Shown: piece by piece, positions 26,205 to 35,741 of the stretch
How positions within the stretch are numbered: position 1 is the first letter of the stretch
Layout: the number at the start of each line of letters is the position of its first letter
From: Breznakia pachnodae
Lineage (GTDB): Bacteria > Bacillota_I > Bacilli_A > Erysipelotrichales > Erysipelotrichaceae
Direction of reading: 5' to 3'
DNA length: 64,000 nt
Assembly (NCBI RefSeq): GCF_030814225.1
Contig: NZ_JAUSUR010000007.1
Span: 36,941 to 100,940, forward strand
Translations under genes and position numbers: made by a program
Notes under the pieces: model-generated
Told to the model about the DNA's origin: nothing
The model's input: only the letters and a program-made list of their open reading frames with translations
The model's database searches: none

Positions 26205-29015
26205 TTAACTCATTGCCTGCGCTTTCTTTACGTCAGGCTTAACTTCTGCAAACCATTCAGGCATCATAACACTTAAGTCATATACAACACTTCCAATTCT
26301 CATCAAACATTTTCCTTCACGGTCTTCTTTCAATTTATCAATTTCTATATTCTTTAAATTCAGAAGACTTTTCGTAATTGAATAATCAATGTCTCCTAAA
26401 TGAAATAAGAACTTAACAGATGGTTGTGAGAATAAGGTTTTTACCTTTGCTCGTAAATCCTCATCATCTGTATTAAATTCTTCAATTGTCTGGCTGGCCT
26501 TTATAAAGCTTGAGCGATACTTTCTGAATCGTCTTTCATAATCATCCATAATCTCCACTAGAGCCATATATTGTTTCTTTAGCCATGTATGAATTTCATC
26601 CATACTAACAACAATCTTTTTACTACGATCCATATTTCCATTAACGAATTGAGATATGTAAGTAAATACATTTGCAGCTTGTGCAATTCTTCTATCTAAT
26701 GCCGAGTTCATCATATCTTTAAAGTCAAAGTTTATGATTTCAACGTTTTGAATATCTTCATCACCTAAATATGTGTATCGATTAAATAGTTTTGCATCCG
26801 CACCACTTACCATCGCTTTCATACCAAGCAACATCTTTCTAAGCTGCGCTTCTGTACCTAAGCATATTTTTGGATTATAGTTATCTTTATCATGTTGAAT
26901 CAGACCATAGACATCACTGAATAATGGATATTCATTTGCTTTCTTATTTCTTAGATCACTGTCATTTGTAATTCCTTTTAACTCGTATGTCTTAAACAAA
27001 TAGTCTTGAAATAAATCTAACAACTCATCATCCCACTTGGATTTGTAAATACTCATCCATTTTGTAACCTCACTTACGTAATCATCAACAATACCTACCT
27101 GTATTTCGTCAGGAATACGGATATGGAGAGGGTTTATAACATATTTATTATTACCTGCCATATTCATATTAATCCCGCCTAGACGCTCTATAAACTTCCC
27201 ACAGATACCTTCAATATCAATGTTCCTTATGAAACTTCCTTTGATTGCTTCATTCATTAACAGCAACCATAAAAGAATCGTCTTACCTTGCCCTGATCTA
27301 CCTAGAATAAGAATGTTATTATTGGACCCACGATCTTCAAAAGTATCAAATAATACCTTTAAATTCTTGTCTGTGATATCACCAATTGGTAATCCTTCTT
27401 TGTCCATCAATGATGAGTCATTGAATGGATAAAGATTAGCTACTGATTCAGAAGGAATATTTTGCTTAATGAACGGCGCTAGTTTATTATCTCCAATAGG
27501 GTTTGTAGACATCCAACCAAATTTTTGTTTTGTAATAAGCGGATCTACTGTAATATCGACATCATTACATTTCTCTAAAAACTTCTCTTCCAGTTCATCC
27601 ATTTCTTCTTGTGTAGGAGCAGATAGTTTAAACACGATTGATATATAGTACATCCGTTGTTTTGTTTCTTTTATTCTTCGATAATTACTTTTCATACTCG
27701 CTGTTTCTACATCTCGATCGATTGCATCAATTTCATCTACAGCTGTAGAATTTTTTGATTTTACACTTAGTTTCAAACTTGCTTTATATTTATTCAATTT
27801 TAAGTCGTCTACATAGATAGCAGACGCTACTCCTTTTAATGAACAAACCTCTGATAATATATTTGTATCATCTGTAGCACCAATAAAACTGGATACTCCA
27901 TATGTCTTTACAACATTACTACCAATTTTTGCGGAAGAAGGTTGAAATACTGTAGTCACTGGACAAATCATATCTTTAAATTCATAGATACCAGGTAACT
28001 GTTGTTCTTCAAAAGATTTCTTCTTTTTGGTTAGTAATGACGTTTCATATTCATCCTCATACTCCATTTCACTATCAGGAATATTATTAGAGAAAATTCG
28101 ATTTCCATAGATGGCCAACAATTGCTTCAGCTCAAGCTGACTAGTATCTAATAAATTAAGAGAATCCTTGAACGTTTTCTTCAAAGAGTTTCGTATATCA
28201 TCGATACCATTTGTCCTTAACTCTTTTTCAGTAATTTCACATCGCAAATATGGTTCTTTTTTATTCGCATCTTTTCTTTGTCCTTGTAACATCAAGGCGA
28301 TTTCATTTGCTAGACGTTTTAAGAATAGTACATTTCTTTTCTCTTCTGCTTTTCTAACAACACCTATGTTATGCTTGATATCAAAAACCGAGTCTTCGAT
28401 AAAAAAACTTATTTTAAATTTTGAACGATCCATCGATTTACTTAATTTCTTAAACAGATTATCAAGTTCTGCAAAATTTAAAAAATCCAAGTTATTCCCT
28501 TGGATTCTTAGAAATAGAAAGATTCTTCCATCCTCCATTTTTATATAATTATCATGAATTGATCGAAAAGGAAAATAACCTTGCATATACTTTTCTTTTC
28601 GCTTTCTTTGCGATTTGTTAACCTTCTTCTTGGGTTCTTTCTTTTTCGAACTTTTTTTCTTTCTTCTTTTTTTATTTCCTACTTCAGATTGATCTGATTC
28701 TTCAATAACTTCAAATTCTTCCAATGCCTCCCTCTCTTTCTTTATTACCATTTTACTTGATAGTGCAAAATTCAAAAATGAAACTAATTGGCCTAACAAG
28801 TTTTCTCTTCCATTCTGTCGATGACAGACTGCTAAAACTGCAACAAGAATCATTAATCCAAATACTAGACCAAGAGGTCCCATTGCAAAAAAGGGAATTA
28901 CTAATCCCAAAATACCAAAGAACCATTCATAAAAGTACAGTCCTTTGATCATCAACATGGAAGAAACAAAATCTGGGTAATAACGTATTGTTTTTTCTTC
29001 TTTTTTTATTTCCAT
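26205..29015 (-). CDS. virB4: VirB4-type conjugation ATPase with N-terminal PrgI/VirB3-like segment
   Basis: Main ATPase of the type IV secretion channel. Residues 1-90 carry paired hydrophobic helices after YYPDFVSSMLMIKGL, like a PrgI/VirB3 protein fused in frame. A Lys-rich linker (115-142) follows. The VirB4 body has Walker A GRSGQGKT near 572 and Walker B VVSMDE near 803. At 936 residues it is longer than unfused VirB4 proteins, consistent with the fusion. It sits between the VirB6-like gene and the M23 hydrolase gene, as in Gram-positive transfer operons. Confidence 0.9.
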   Translation of the reverse strand: MEIKKEEKTIRYYPDFVSSMLMIKGLYFYEWFFGILGLVIPFFAMGPLGLVFGLMILVAVLAVCHRQNGRENLLGQLVSFLNFALSSKMVIKKEREALEEFEVIEESDQSEVGNKKRRKKKSSKKKEPKKKVNKSQRKRKEKYMQGYFPFRSIHDNYIKMEDGRIFLFLRIQGNNLDFLNFAELDNLFKKLSKSMDRSKFKISFFIEDSVFDIKHNIGVVRKAEEKRNVLFLKRLANEIALMLQGQRKDANKKEPYLRCEITEKELRTNGIDDIRNSLKKTFKDSLNLLDTSQLELKQLLAIYGNRIFSNNIPDSEMEYEDEYETSLLTKKKKSFEEQQLPGIYEFKDMICPVTTVFQPSSAKIGSNVVKTYGVSSFIGATDDTNILSEVCSLKGVASAIYVDDLKLNKYKASLKLSVKSKNSTAVDEIDAIDRDVETASMKSNYRRIKETKQRMYYISIVFKLSAPTQEEMDELEEKFLEKCNDVDITVDPLITKQKFGWMSTNPIGDNKLAPFIKQNIPSESVANLYPFNDSSLMDKEGLPIGDITDKNLKVLFDTFEDRGSNNNILILGRSGQGKTILLWLLLMNEAIKGSFIRNIDIEGICGKFIERLGGINMNMAGNNKYVINPLHIRIPDEIQVGIVDDYVSEVTKWMSIYKSKWDDELLDLFQDYLFKTYELKGITNDSDLRNKKANEYPLFSDVYGLIQHDKDNYNPKICLGTEAQLRKMLLGMKAMVSGADAKLFNRYTYLGDEDIQNVEIINFDFKDMMNSALDRRIAQAANVFTYISQFVNGNMDRSKKIVVSMDEIHTWLKKQYMALVEIMDDYERRFRKYRSSFIKASQTIEEFNTDDEDLRAKVKTLFSQPSVKFLFHLGDIDYSITKSLLNLKNIEIDKLKEDREGKCLMRIGSVVYDLSVMMPEWFAEVKPDVKKAQAMS

Positions 29016-29029
29016 TACAAATCCTCCAA

Positions 29030-29833
29030 TTACTTAATGAACATTTGCCTTGCATAAAATGCTGTGGACATTCCATTCCTAGCAAGATTTCCTAATTTCC
29101 CGCCAGAAGACATTCCCCACTTATCAAGGACTTGATCAACTTTACTTGCAGCTATAACCGCTCCTATTGCTAGACAGAAGTCTGCAATGCTTCCTGTAGC
29201 TAAATATAGCGACATTCCTAATACCAGAATAATTGTCTGCATAATTTGAGTTAGTGCAATTGCGGTACACTGTTTAAACCACATAATGAGACCTTCATCA
29301 TTTCCAGCAATGTATCCTGGTATGTATAGATACAACAGTGTAAGTGATACTAGAAACATCCAAAACCGTTCCAGTAAACTTAAAATTGATTTCATCATAT
29401 AGAAAATGGCGATGATAAGTAGAATTACTGTAAATAAACCACCTAGGTCGTTTATCTCAGCAAGTGCATTAAACTCCACATCTCCTGTCATTGTGATTGC
29501 TTCAATTACATCTTTTCCTGTATCTAATAGCAAAATATAAAAATACTTCATTGCCGTTACACCATATTGATAGATAATAGCTCCAATCGATATTCGCATG
29601 ATCGTATCACCAAAGGAGACCTCACCACCATCCATAATGGCGATAATCTTTTTGATCAATAAGACAAGAATAGCAATTCCAACAAGTGGTAATCCTATTG
29701 TTTTAAATCCTGATAAAATTCCTTTTACTGCAGCATTGCTAAATGCACTTTTCGACATTTCTATTGCAATTGTAAAACAGTCTTCGAAAAGACCTGTCAT
29801 TTGCTTTGTTACCCAACGCAGTATAAAATTCAT
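29030..29833 (-). CDS. VirB6/TrbL-like polytopic channel protein
   Basis: This 267-residue protein has about six hydrophobic segments, with a C-terminal basic soluble stretch containing KWGMSSGGKLGNLARNG. Size, topology and position immediately upstream of VirB4 match the VirB6-like subunits of Firmicutes conjugation systems. The charged MDGGEVSFGDT loop near residue 70 is typical. Likely an inner-membrane channel component. Confidence 0.75.
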   Translation of the reverse strand: MNFILRWVTKQMTGLFEDCFTIAIEMSKSAFSNAAVKGILSGFKTIGLPLVGIAILVLLIKKIIAIMDGGEVSFGDTIMRISIGAIIYQYGVTAMKYFYILLLDTGKDVIEAITMTGDVEFNALAEINDLGGLFTVILLIIAIFYMMKSILSLLERFWMFLVSLTLLYLYIPGYIAGNDEGLIMWFKQCTAIALTQIMQTIILVLGMSLYLATGSIADFCLAIGAVIAASKVDQVLDKWGMSSGGKLGNLARNGMSTAFYARQMFIK

Positions 29834-29842
29834 GTGTACCTC

Positions 29843-30229
29843 CTATCCAAGGAAGAATGCTGCAGTAATTAATCCAGCAACAGTTGCAATACCCATTAGC
29901 CAGAAAAATTTAGTAGAGTGATTACCCCAGACATCATTTTGTCCATTGTTCCTGGTTACATCTACAATCATCATGATCAGGATAATGATTACTCCTATTC
30001 CTGTAATAATGGTTATTAATCCTGATATTGCACCACCTACTGCTTTCAATACACCAACTAGTGAGGTAATACCACTTACAATTGCATTCTTAATCTTATC
30101 TGCAGCTGATTCCTCAGCTCCTATATATTCTGTAGATGCCAGTACAGTTACTGACATAATTCCTGTATAAATAAAAAATCTCGTCATGTTTTGACGAGCC
30201 TTTAGTACTATTCCTTTTAGTTTTTTCAT
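29843..30229 (-). CDS. VirB2-like small membrane protein
   Basis: The ATG at 30229 has AAAGGACTTATT before it and lies clear of the preceding gene, unlike a longer frame from 30265. The 128-residue product has a signal-like helix, then two long hydrophobic helices around a short polar loop. This is the layout of VirB2/TrbC-like pilin or channel proteins, which precede VirB6 and VirB4 in many operons. Confidence 0.65.
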   Translation of the reverse strand: MKKLKGIVLKARQNMTRFFIYTGIMSVTVLASTEYIGAEESAADKIKNAIVSGITSLVGVLKAVGGAISGLITIITGIGVIIILIMMIVDVTRNNGQNDVWGNHSTKFFWLMGIATVAGLITAAFFLG

Positions 30230-30242
30230 AATAAGTCCTTTC

Positions 30243-32057
30243 TTACAAACCAATAGGTGTAGCAATTGTATCTTGTATTGCTATACCTGTATCTAAACTA
30301 TCTACAATTGTTTTCTGCAAATTATTCACCAAATTTGAAGTTAGATCATAATTGTCAAGATATGTTTCATTCTGATAAAAGTGAACATGAATTTTTGGGT
30401 GCTCACTATCACTATGTAGATATGCTATATAATTCAAATTCGAATGAGGAATATTCATCTCATCTGATATTTGACGTGCTGCAGCACTAACAATATTTTG
30501 GGCCTTTGCTGCTGCATTTTTTTCATTTGGCAAAGTTATAGTTGTTTCTAATACTTTACCTTTTTGATATGAGTACTGCATCAGTATATCTTTTCTAGTC
30601 AAAACCTTACGATCATTAAATGCCATAACCGATCCATTTACATATTTTTTATCATACATATTCATTACTTCATTACGATAATTCAATTTATCTTTTACTC
30701 TGAAGTTAATATATACCTTCTTGTTTTCACTCCACTTTGTAGAGCTATTTCTAACTCTTTTCTGTGCAACTACCTTTTTGGGTCCAGAATGCCCTTTAAC
30801 AACTGATAACTGCTTTTTGAGTGTTTCTTTTTCAAATCCAGTCTTTTCACCTATTTCACTGATATAGTGATCTTCAGCTAATGGATTATCCATTTTAGCT
30901 AGATCATTCAGTACTTCAAGTGTAAAGGCTTGCTTTTCATCAAATGTATGTAATGCATCTGATACTTTCAACCTAAAATCAATGATTGTATCATGCTTCC
31001 CCAGTATTTGTTTAAACTGATCAACATCTTTCGATATTACTTCATCAGGGTCCATTCCTGTTGGTAAAGAAGCAAAAGATGCATTGATTCCATTTTCTTT
31101 AAGCAAATAGTAATTCCTGATATTTGCATCGATGCCAGCTTTATCGCCATCACAACATAAACTGACAGGGACATTCAGTCTTTTTATTGCCAGTACCTGT
31201 TGTTTGGTTAATGCCGTTCCCATACTGCAAACTGCATTTTTTATAGAAACACTTTCTGCTTTTTGAACATCCATGTATCCTTCCATTAGTATCACTCTAC
31301 CTAATCGTTTGATATCTTGAAAAGCATCTTTGTAGTTGTATAAAATTTCGTTCTTTTTAAATACTGCGCTTTCTGGACTATTAATATACTTTGCTCCTTT
31401 ACCATCAAGTGACCGTGTTGAGAATCCTACATAATTTCCTGAATTGTCTTTTATGGGAAAGATTAATCTTTTCTCCAAAAAGGAGTAGGAACCTTTTTCA
31501 TTAAAAATATTTGCTCTTTTAATCTCATCATCAAGAAATCCTTTTTGAAGTAAATAAGTTCTTAAATTATCTACAGATGGAATATATCCAATTTTTGCAT
31601 TCGTAATTGCTCCATTGTCCAATCTTGGAGTAATGTAAGCATATGAAGGGTTACCATTGTTTAATAAGATTTCATAGTTTGCCAGTTCAACGATTGCTTC
31701 ATTTAATTCATAGATTCTTTTTATCTCTGCTGGTACTTCTTTTACTGTGTACTTTTGATCTGGAAGATTCAATTCAACACCACCAACTTCTGCTAATTTC
31801 TTACACGCTTTAGGAAAGGTTATGTTGTCATAATTCATTACAAAACGAATTGCATTGCCTCCTTCACCACATACAAAGCACTTGTATATTTGTTTATCTT
31901 GGTTAACTGTTAAGGATGGTTTTGAATCATCATGCCAGGGACACGTACACAAGTAGTTATTTCCATGCTTTGTTAGTGTTAGCCTTTCGCCAATCACATC
32001 TACTATATTGACAGACTTTAATATTTCTTGAATTTTCTCTTCAGGTATAAAAGCCAT
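30243..32057 (-). CDS. DnaG-type primase with relaxase-like C-terminal domain
   Basis: Would prime complementary-strand synthesis, probably in the recipient. CHC2 zinc finger: C39, H42, C60, C63. DnaG catalytic core with toprim: MEGYMD near 258 and CCDGD at 301-305. After a DnaB-binding-like segment the last 150 residues are unusual. They contain IPHSNLNYIAYLHSDSEHP with a following KIHVHF (536-560), aligning closely with the motif III region of this element's own relaxase (IPEEDF to HPHVHV). KVLETTITLP at 501-510 matches the relaxase VWRDIISLT block. A MobP-like HUH domain appears fused to a primase. Whether it is catalytic is unknown. Confidence 0.85.
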   Translation of the reverse strand: MAFIPEEKIQEILKSVNIVDVIGERLTLTKHGNNYLCTCPWHDDSKPSLTVNQDKQIYKCFVCGEGGNAIRFVMNYDNITFPKACKKLAEVGGVELNLPDQKYTVKEVPAEIKRIYELNEAIVELANYEILLNNGNPSYAYITPRLDNGAITNAKIGYIPSVDNLRTYLLQKGFLDDEIKRANIFNEKGSYSFLEKRLIFPIKDNSGNYVGFSTRSLDGKGAKYINSPESAVFKKNEILYNYKDAFQDIKRLGRVILMEGYMDVQKAESVSIKNAVCSMGTALTKQQVLAIKRLNVPVSLCCDGDKAGIDANIRNYYLLKENGINASFASLPTGMDPDEVISKDVDQFKQILGKHDTIIDFRLKVSDALHTFDEKQAFTLEVLNDLAKMDNPLAEDHYISEIGEKTGFEKETLKKQLSVVKGHSGPKKVVAQKRVRNSSTKWSENKKVYINFRVKDKLNYRNEVMNMYDKKYVNGSVMAFNDRKVLTRKDILMQYSYQKGKVLETTITLPNEKNAAAKAQNIVSAAARQISDEMNIPHSNLNYIAYLHSDSEHPKIHVHFYQNETYLDNYDLTSNLVNNLQKTIVDSLDTGIAIQDTIATPIGL

Positions 32058-32076
32058 GTGATAATCCTCCTTTCTT

Positions 32077-32253
32077 TTATTTATCTACTAATCGATAATC
32101 TTCTCCTGTTTTCTCTAATTTATACACGCCTCCTCTTTTTAGTTTTTTGATTTTCTGATCATCCATAACGATAGGAATTTCTTGCTTTTCGCTCCAGGTA
32201 AGAAACGTTGCTATATTTCCATTTTTTCTAAATAGAATTGCTACAACGGTCAT
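32077..32253 (-). CDS. Small coupled protein between primase and polyvalent protein genes
   Basis: A 58-residue frame starts at the ATG at 32253, overlapping the TGA of the upstream gene in an ATGA arrangement, and ends 19 bp before the primase start. It begins MTVVAILFRKNG, is basic and looks like one small beta-rich domain (KLKRGGVYKLEKTGEDYRLVDK). The perfect coupling argues that it is expressed. Family unknown. Confidence 0.65.
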   Translation of the reverse strand: MTVVAILFRKNGNIATFLTWSEKQEIPIVMDDQKIKKLKRGGVYKLEKTGEDYRLVDK

Positions 32254-33872
32254 ACAATACTAATACTTTCTTCAACCACAATGACATCATCATTTTCTGC
32301 TAACGAATCATCCAAGGTTGATAAATCACTATATTTCTTTATATTTTCATCAAATGACTTCAAGTCTTCTAACGTATCATTTTGTAAAATGTCTCTAACC
32401 TTATCTTCGGCAATTTTCACAAATAGATTTTGAGTTCCTTCTTTTATTTGTGAAATATGCTTTTGAATATCATTTTGATTAATCATTTCTCTATTCAATA
32501 TTTCTCGATCGTCCATTTTCATACTTAACTCAATATCAATTGGATTCTCGTTATTTGCAATCCCTACCATTCTTTTTGTTAGTTCATTAATATCATCTTT
32601 TATAGTTTCCTGATTAACAGATGAGTATTCAATGGTAATCATCATCTTCCCTGGTTTTGGATTTTCTTCTTCCTCGATAATTGTTTGCACATTTGCTAAT
32701 TCAATAATTTCAGTAGCTAATCCATCACTTAAATAATGTAATCTATGTCCATTCCATGACATTGTTTTGTCATTGATATCATTTACTATCTTTACTGCAG
32801 TTCCACCAGCATCATCCCATTGTGATAAATTTGGGCCATAATCATCTAACAATATGTCTCCTTGCTTTACTCCTCCAGGAATCACATCGACTTTACTCTG
32901 ATCAGAACCATATTTAATAAACAGCATTTGCTCTTCTGGGAGTTCTGGTATGTGTTTGTTCAAAGACTCAATCTTTTCTGGAATTGCATAAGGTGAGTCA
33001 ACCGCAGCCGAACAACTATACACTTGTCCTGGATTCTGACGAATAATCTCTCTTAAAGCTTCAATAACTTTTTCTTGAGGTGTCAAATTCGCAAAATATC
33101 CTTTTTGGTACAAAAGGTCTATAGAGGTTATCTGATCATCAAATTTAAAAAGAACACCATCCATATCGGCAATAAGACGTGTTCCTTCAGGTAATTTGTA
33201 ATTTCCTTCTGACTCATGTATGTGATTATTAACAATCTCAGTTTCTACAATGTCTATCGCCCCACTCGAAACTTCAACTTTTTCTCTCTGTTTCTCTTCT
33301 ACCTCTCTAGGTGGTCTATCCTCTACAACTTCTATAGGTACTTCAGAAACTGGTTCCATTTTTTCAATGGAGATTGTATCAGGATTTAAAACTACATAGA
33401 CTTTATCTTTTTCAGCTATTTCTTCAACACTATGGTCATACCCAAGAATCGTATTAACTGACTTCAATATTTCTTCATAATCTCCACTTATATTGCACAT
33501 ATCTCCCACTAGATCAACATCCGAGTTATTCTCCATGAGACTTGCAATTGCTCTTTGCATAACAATGGAGTAACCATCACTATCAACATCTCCGTAGTTT
33601 GAAAGAAAATCATCTTTAGCATCAATGTGTTTAATCAGCTTTTCAAGTTCTTCTGATTTCATTGTAACTGACTTTGCGGATAAAGGCTTCTCTACAAGAA
33701 TTTCACATGTGTATAAATACCCACCTTCTGCACATTGAATTGCAATTCCTTTATTTTCAGTAAAGTAGATTCCTTGGCCAAATGCAGTTGCATTTAGTCC
33801 CAAGTATTCTAAACTAAAAGCATCAAATTTTGCCTTAGATCCATGATATACAATCATTTTATTATCTCCCAT
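32250..33872 (-). CDS. Polyvalent protein: ADP-ribosyltransferase-like plus HAD 5'-nucleotidase domains
   Basis: The N-terminus (IVYHGSKAKFDAF, then FGQGIYFTEN) matches ADP-ribosyltransferase-type domains of polyvalent proteins. A variable linker leads to a cytosolic 5'-nucleotidase (NT5C-like) HAD domain, with the catalytic LIADMDGVLFKFDD near 235 and the acidic LLDDYG near 335, then a C-terminal helical region. Polyvalent proteins of phages and conjugative elements are thought to enter recipients with DNA and counter defences or adjust metabolism. The start at 33872 has AAGGAG upstream; a GTG lies 6 bp earlier. A terminator precedes it. Confidence 0.75.
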   Translation of the reverse strand: MGDNKMIVYHGSKAKFDAFSLEYLGLNATAFGQGIYFTENKGIAIQCAEGGYLYTCEILVEKPLSAKSVTMKSEELEKLIKHIDAKDDFLSNYGDVDSDGYSIVMQRAIASLMENNSDVDLVGDMCNISGDYEEILKSVNTILGYDHSVEEIAEKDKVYVVLNPDTISIEKMEPVSEVPIEVVEDRPPREVEEKQREKVEVSSGAIDIVETEIVNNHIHESEGNYKLPEGTRLIADMDGVLFKFDDQITSIDLLYQKGYFANLTPQEKVIEALREIIRQNPGQVYSCSAAVDSPYAIPEKIESLNKHIPELPEEQMLFIKYGSDQSKVDVIPGGVKQGDILLDDYGPNLSQWDDAGGTAVKIVNDINDKTMSWNGHRLHYLSDGLATEIIELANVQTIIEEEENPKPGKMMITIEYSSVNQETIKDDINELTKRMVGIANNENPIDIELSMKMDDREILNREMINQNDIQKHISQIKEGTQNLFVKIAEDKVRDILQNDTLEDLKSFDENIKKYSDLSTLDDSLAENDDVIVVEESISIV

Positions 33873-33918
33873 ATTCACTCCTTCCTACCCTTTCACTACT
33901 TCTCTTTTTTTCAACAAA

Positions 33919-33947
33919 CAAAAAGGACGAATCTTTACGATCGTCCT
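33919..33947 (-). terminator. Intrinsic terminator overlapping a stop codon
   Basis: AGGACGA (33924-33930) and TCGTCCT (33941-33947) form a 7-bp stem, with a T run on the minus strand. It overlaps the TAG of the 33946-35694 gene and separates it from the polyvalent-protein gene. Confidence 0.75.
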
Positions 33948-35694
33948 ATCCAATAGAAATACCTCCTTCAATTGGCAATTCATTTGCTTGAATCATAGAT
34001 TCAGCTAATTCTTTTTCAACTCCAATTGCTGTTGTATATTGTTGGGTATATTTACTTAAATCCTCGCCTGAAGTAATCTTTTCACGAAGTGTTTCTTTTG
34101 CAAAATCGATAATCTTCTCAGCATCTGCAGTACAAATCTTATTCTTAATTTCTTCCAAAGAAACATTTTCTGTATTTAGTATTTCATCACCATCAAAAAC
34201 AATTGTTAAACAACCTTTAATTTCTGATGGATCATCAATTGTAGATATCATCTCATCAAGTTCTTCTACAAATTTCAAATATCCGACTTCATCTGCTAAT
34301 GAGTAATTCAAAGCCATCGAAAATGCTTGTCCTTTCGGAATACTCTGTATTGAATGTTGCTTTGTTATATTTGTATTGTTTAACTTCTGTTCCATCACCT
34401 TAAATTTTGACAATTCACGATCTACAACCTTTTGCTGTGTAAGAATAAGGTTTTCATCACGAGAATATGAGTCTGTATCCATTAACTGCAATAATCTGTC
34501 TTTCGCATCACCAAGTACTGCTCTTTGATAAGCCAACTCTTTATAACTTTCAGCATCAATACCGTAGTTATCTTTTAAATATTCCATTTCATAGTTACTA
34601 AGAGCTATCTTCTCAAATACATTATTTAAGTTTTCTCCATTTCTTATTGATTTTAGTTCACTTCCTAATGCTTCTTCATAGGAAGCGAAGTTTTTCCCAA
34701 TTATAGGATCTTCATCAAAAATGGAAATTATTCCGTATACTTCACCAACTGTTGCTTGATATGGATAAGTATCAACAATTTTATTTAATATTTCTTTGCT
34801 TGTTTGCTCATCAATTGCATTCAAAATTTCATCATTCGATAACATTTTGTCTAAACGTAGATAATCCACAGGCTCTTTATCAATCCCTGTTCCTTCGATT
34901 GCATCTCGCAGATATTGTATTGCAACTTCTTTATTTTTAAATTCTTCTACAAAATATTCACCTGCAGCATTATCTATTGCAATATAACCATCTGTGTCGA
35001 AGATTAAATAGTAATCATTTAATAATAAATTCTTTTTCATCAGATCATCCAATGGAAATTTTTCATATTCTAATATTATTTTTCCAGACTCCAAATACTT
35101 TTCATTTGTTACTTCCTGGCTATGAATTTCTTGCATCCAATTTATATAATCTTCCTTTGTGAATTTATCTAGTATACTGTTTGCTTGTTCATAATCATGA
35201 CCTTTTATATCATTATCCGTTTGTAAATCTTCAGGACTATCAAGTTTAAAATCATATTTATCATAAATTTTATTTTTTATATCTTCAATTTTTTGTTCCT
35301 GGGTTTTCATCTTTTCTTCAATCTTTGAAAATTTCCGTCTAGTTTCCAGCACTTCCATTTCTACTGATTCACCATGTTCTTCAGAATCTTCAAGATAATC
35401 TAACTCTTGAATTAGCTCAAACTTATCATCATCCATTGTTTTTAAAGCCTCAATTTCCTTAAAGTATTGAGTACCTAAATCTCCATCTACTTCTATAGAT
35501 GGAGGAATAGATGAAAATATTAAAGACGATTGATCTTCAACATCCTCCAATATCCTTTCAAACTCAACTATTTGTCCTTTTTCGAATGTTCTTTTTTGAT
35601 CCATCGAGAAGGTTCCCCATTCCGGATATTGGTCATTATTAAGTTGATATAACTTTCCTTCTACTTTGCTGTCTTCTGTTATAAGTAAATACAT
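33946..35694 (-). CDS. Large acidic cytosolic protein of unknown function
   Basis: This 582-residue protein has no membrane segment. It begins with a small beta-rich domain (MYLLITEDSKVEGKLYQL), then charged helices with coiled-coil potential (residues 115-160), further alpha/beta segments and a helical C-terminus. Length, acidity and place next to the polyvalent gene suggest another protein delivered with or acting on incoming DNA, but no domain is recognised. A dispersed palindrome lies just upstream (35716-35736). Confidence 0.65.
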   Translation of the reverse strand: MYLLITEDSKVEGKLYQLNNDQYPEWGTFSMDQKRTFEKGQIVEFERILEDVEDQSSLIFSSIPPSIEVDGDLGTQYFKEIEALKTMDDDKFELIQELDYLEDSEEHGESVEMEVLETRRKFSKIEEKMKTQEQKIEDIKNKIYDKYDFKLDSPEDLQTDNDIKGHDYEQANSILDKFTKEDYINWMQEIHSQEVTNEKYLESGKIILEYEKFPLDDLMKKNLLLNDYYLIFDTDGYIAIDNAAGEYFVEEFKNKEVAIQYLRDAIEGTGIDKEPVDYLRLDKMLSNDEILNAIDEQTSKEILNKIVDTYPYQATVGEVYGIISIFDEDPIIGKNFASYEEALGSELKSIRNGENLNNVFEKIALSNYEMEYLKDNYGIDAESYKELAYQRAVLGDAKDRLLQLMDTDSYSRDENLILTQQKVVDRELSKFKVMEQKLNNTNITKQHSIQSIPKGQAFSMALNYSLADEVGYLKFVEELDEMISTIDDPSEIKGCLTIVFDGDEILNTENVSLEEIKNKICTADAEKIIDFAKETLREKITSGEDLSKYTQQYTTAIGVEKELAESMIQANELPIEGGISIG

Positions 35695-35715
35695 AAAGTT
35701 TCACTCCTTTTTCTA

Positions 35716-35736
35716 AGATGTCAGCCACTGACATCT
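35716..35736. repeat. Dispersed palindrome copy 6
   Basis: AGATGTCAGCCACTGACATCT, one mismatch from perfect, between the 35742-36398 gene and the start of the large acidic protein gene. Confidence 0.8.
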
Positions 35737-35741
35737 ACATC

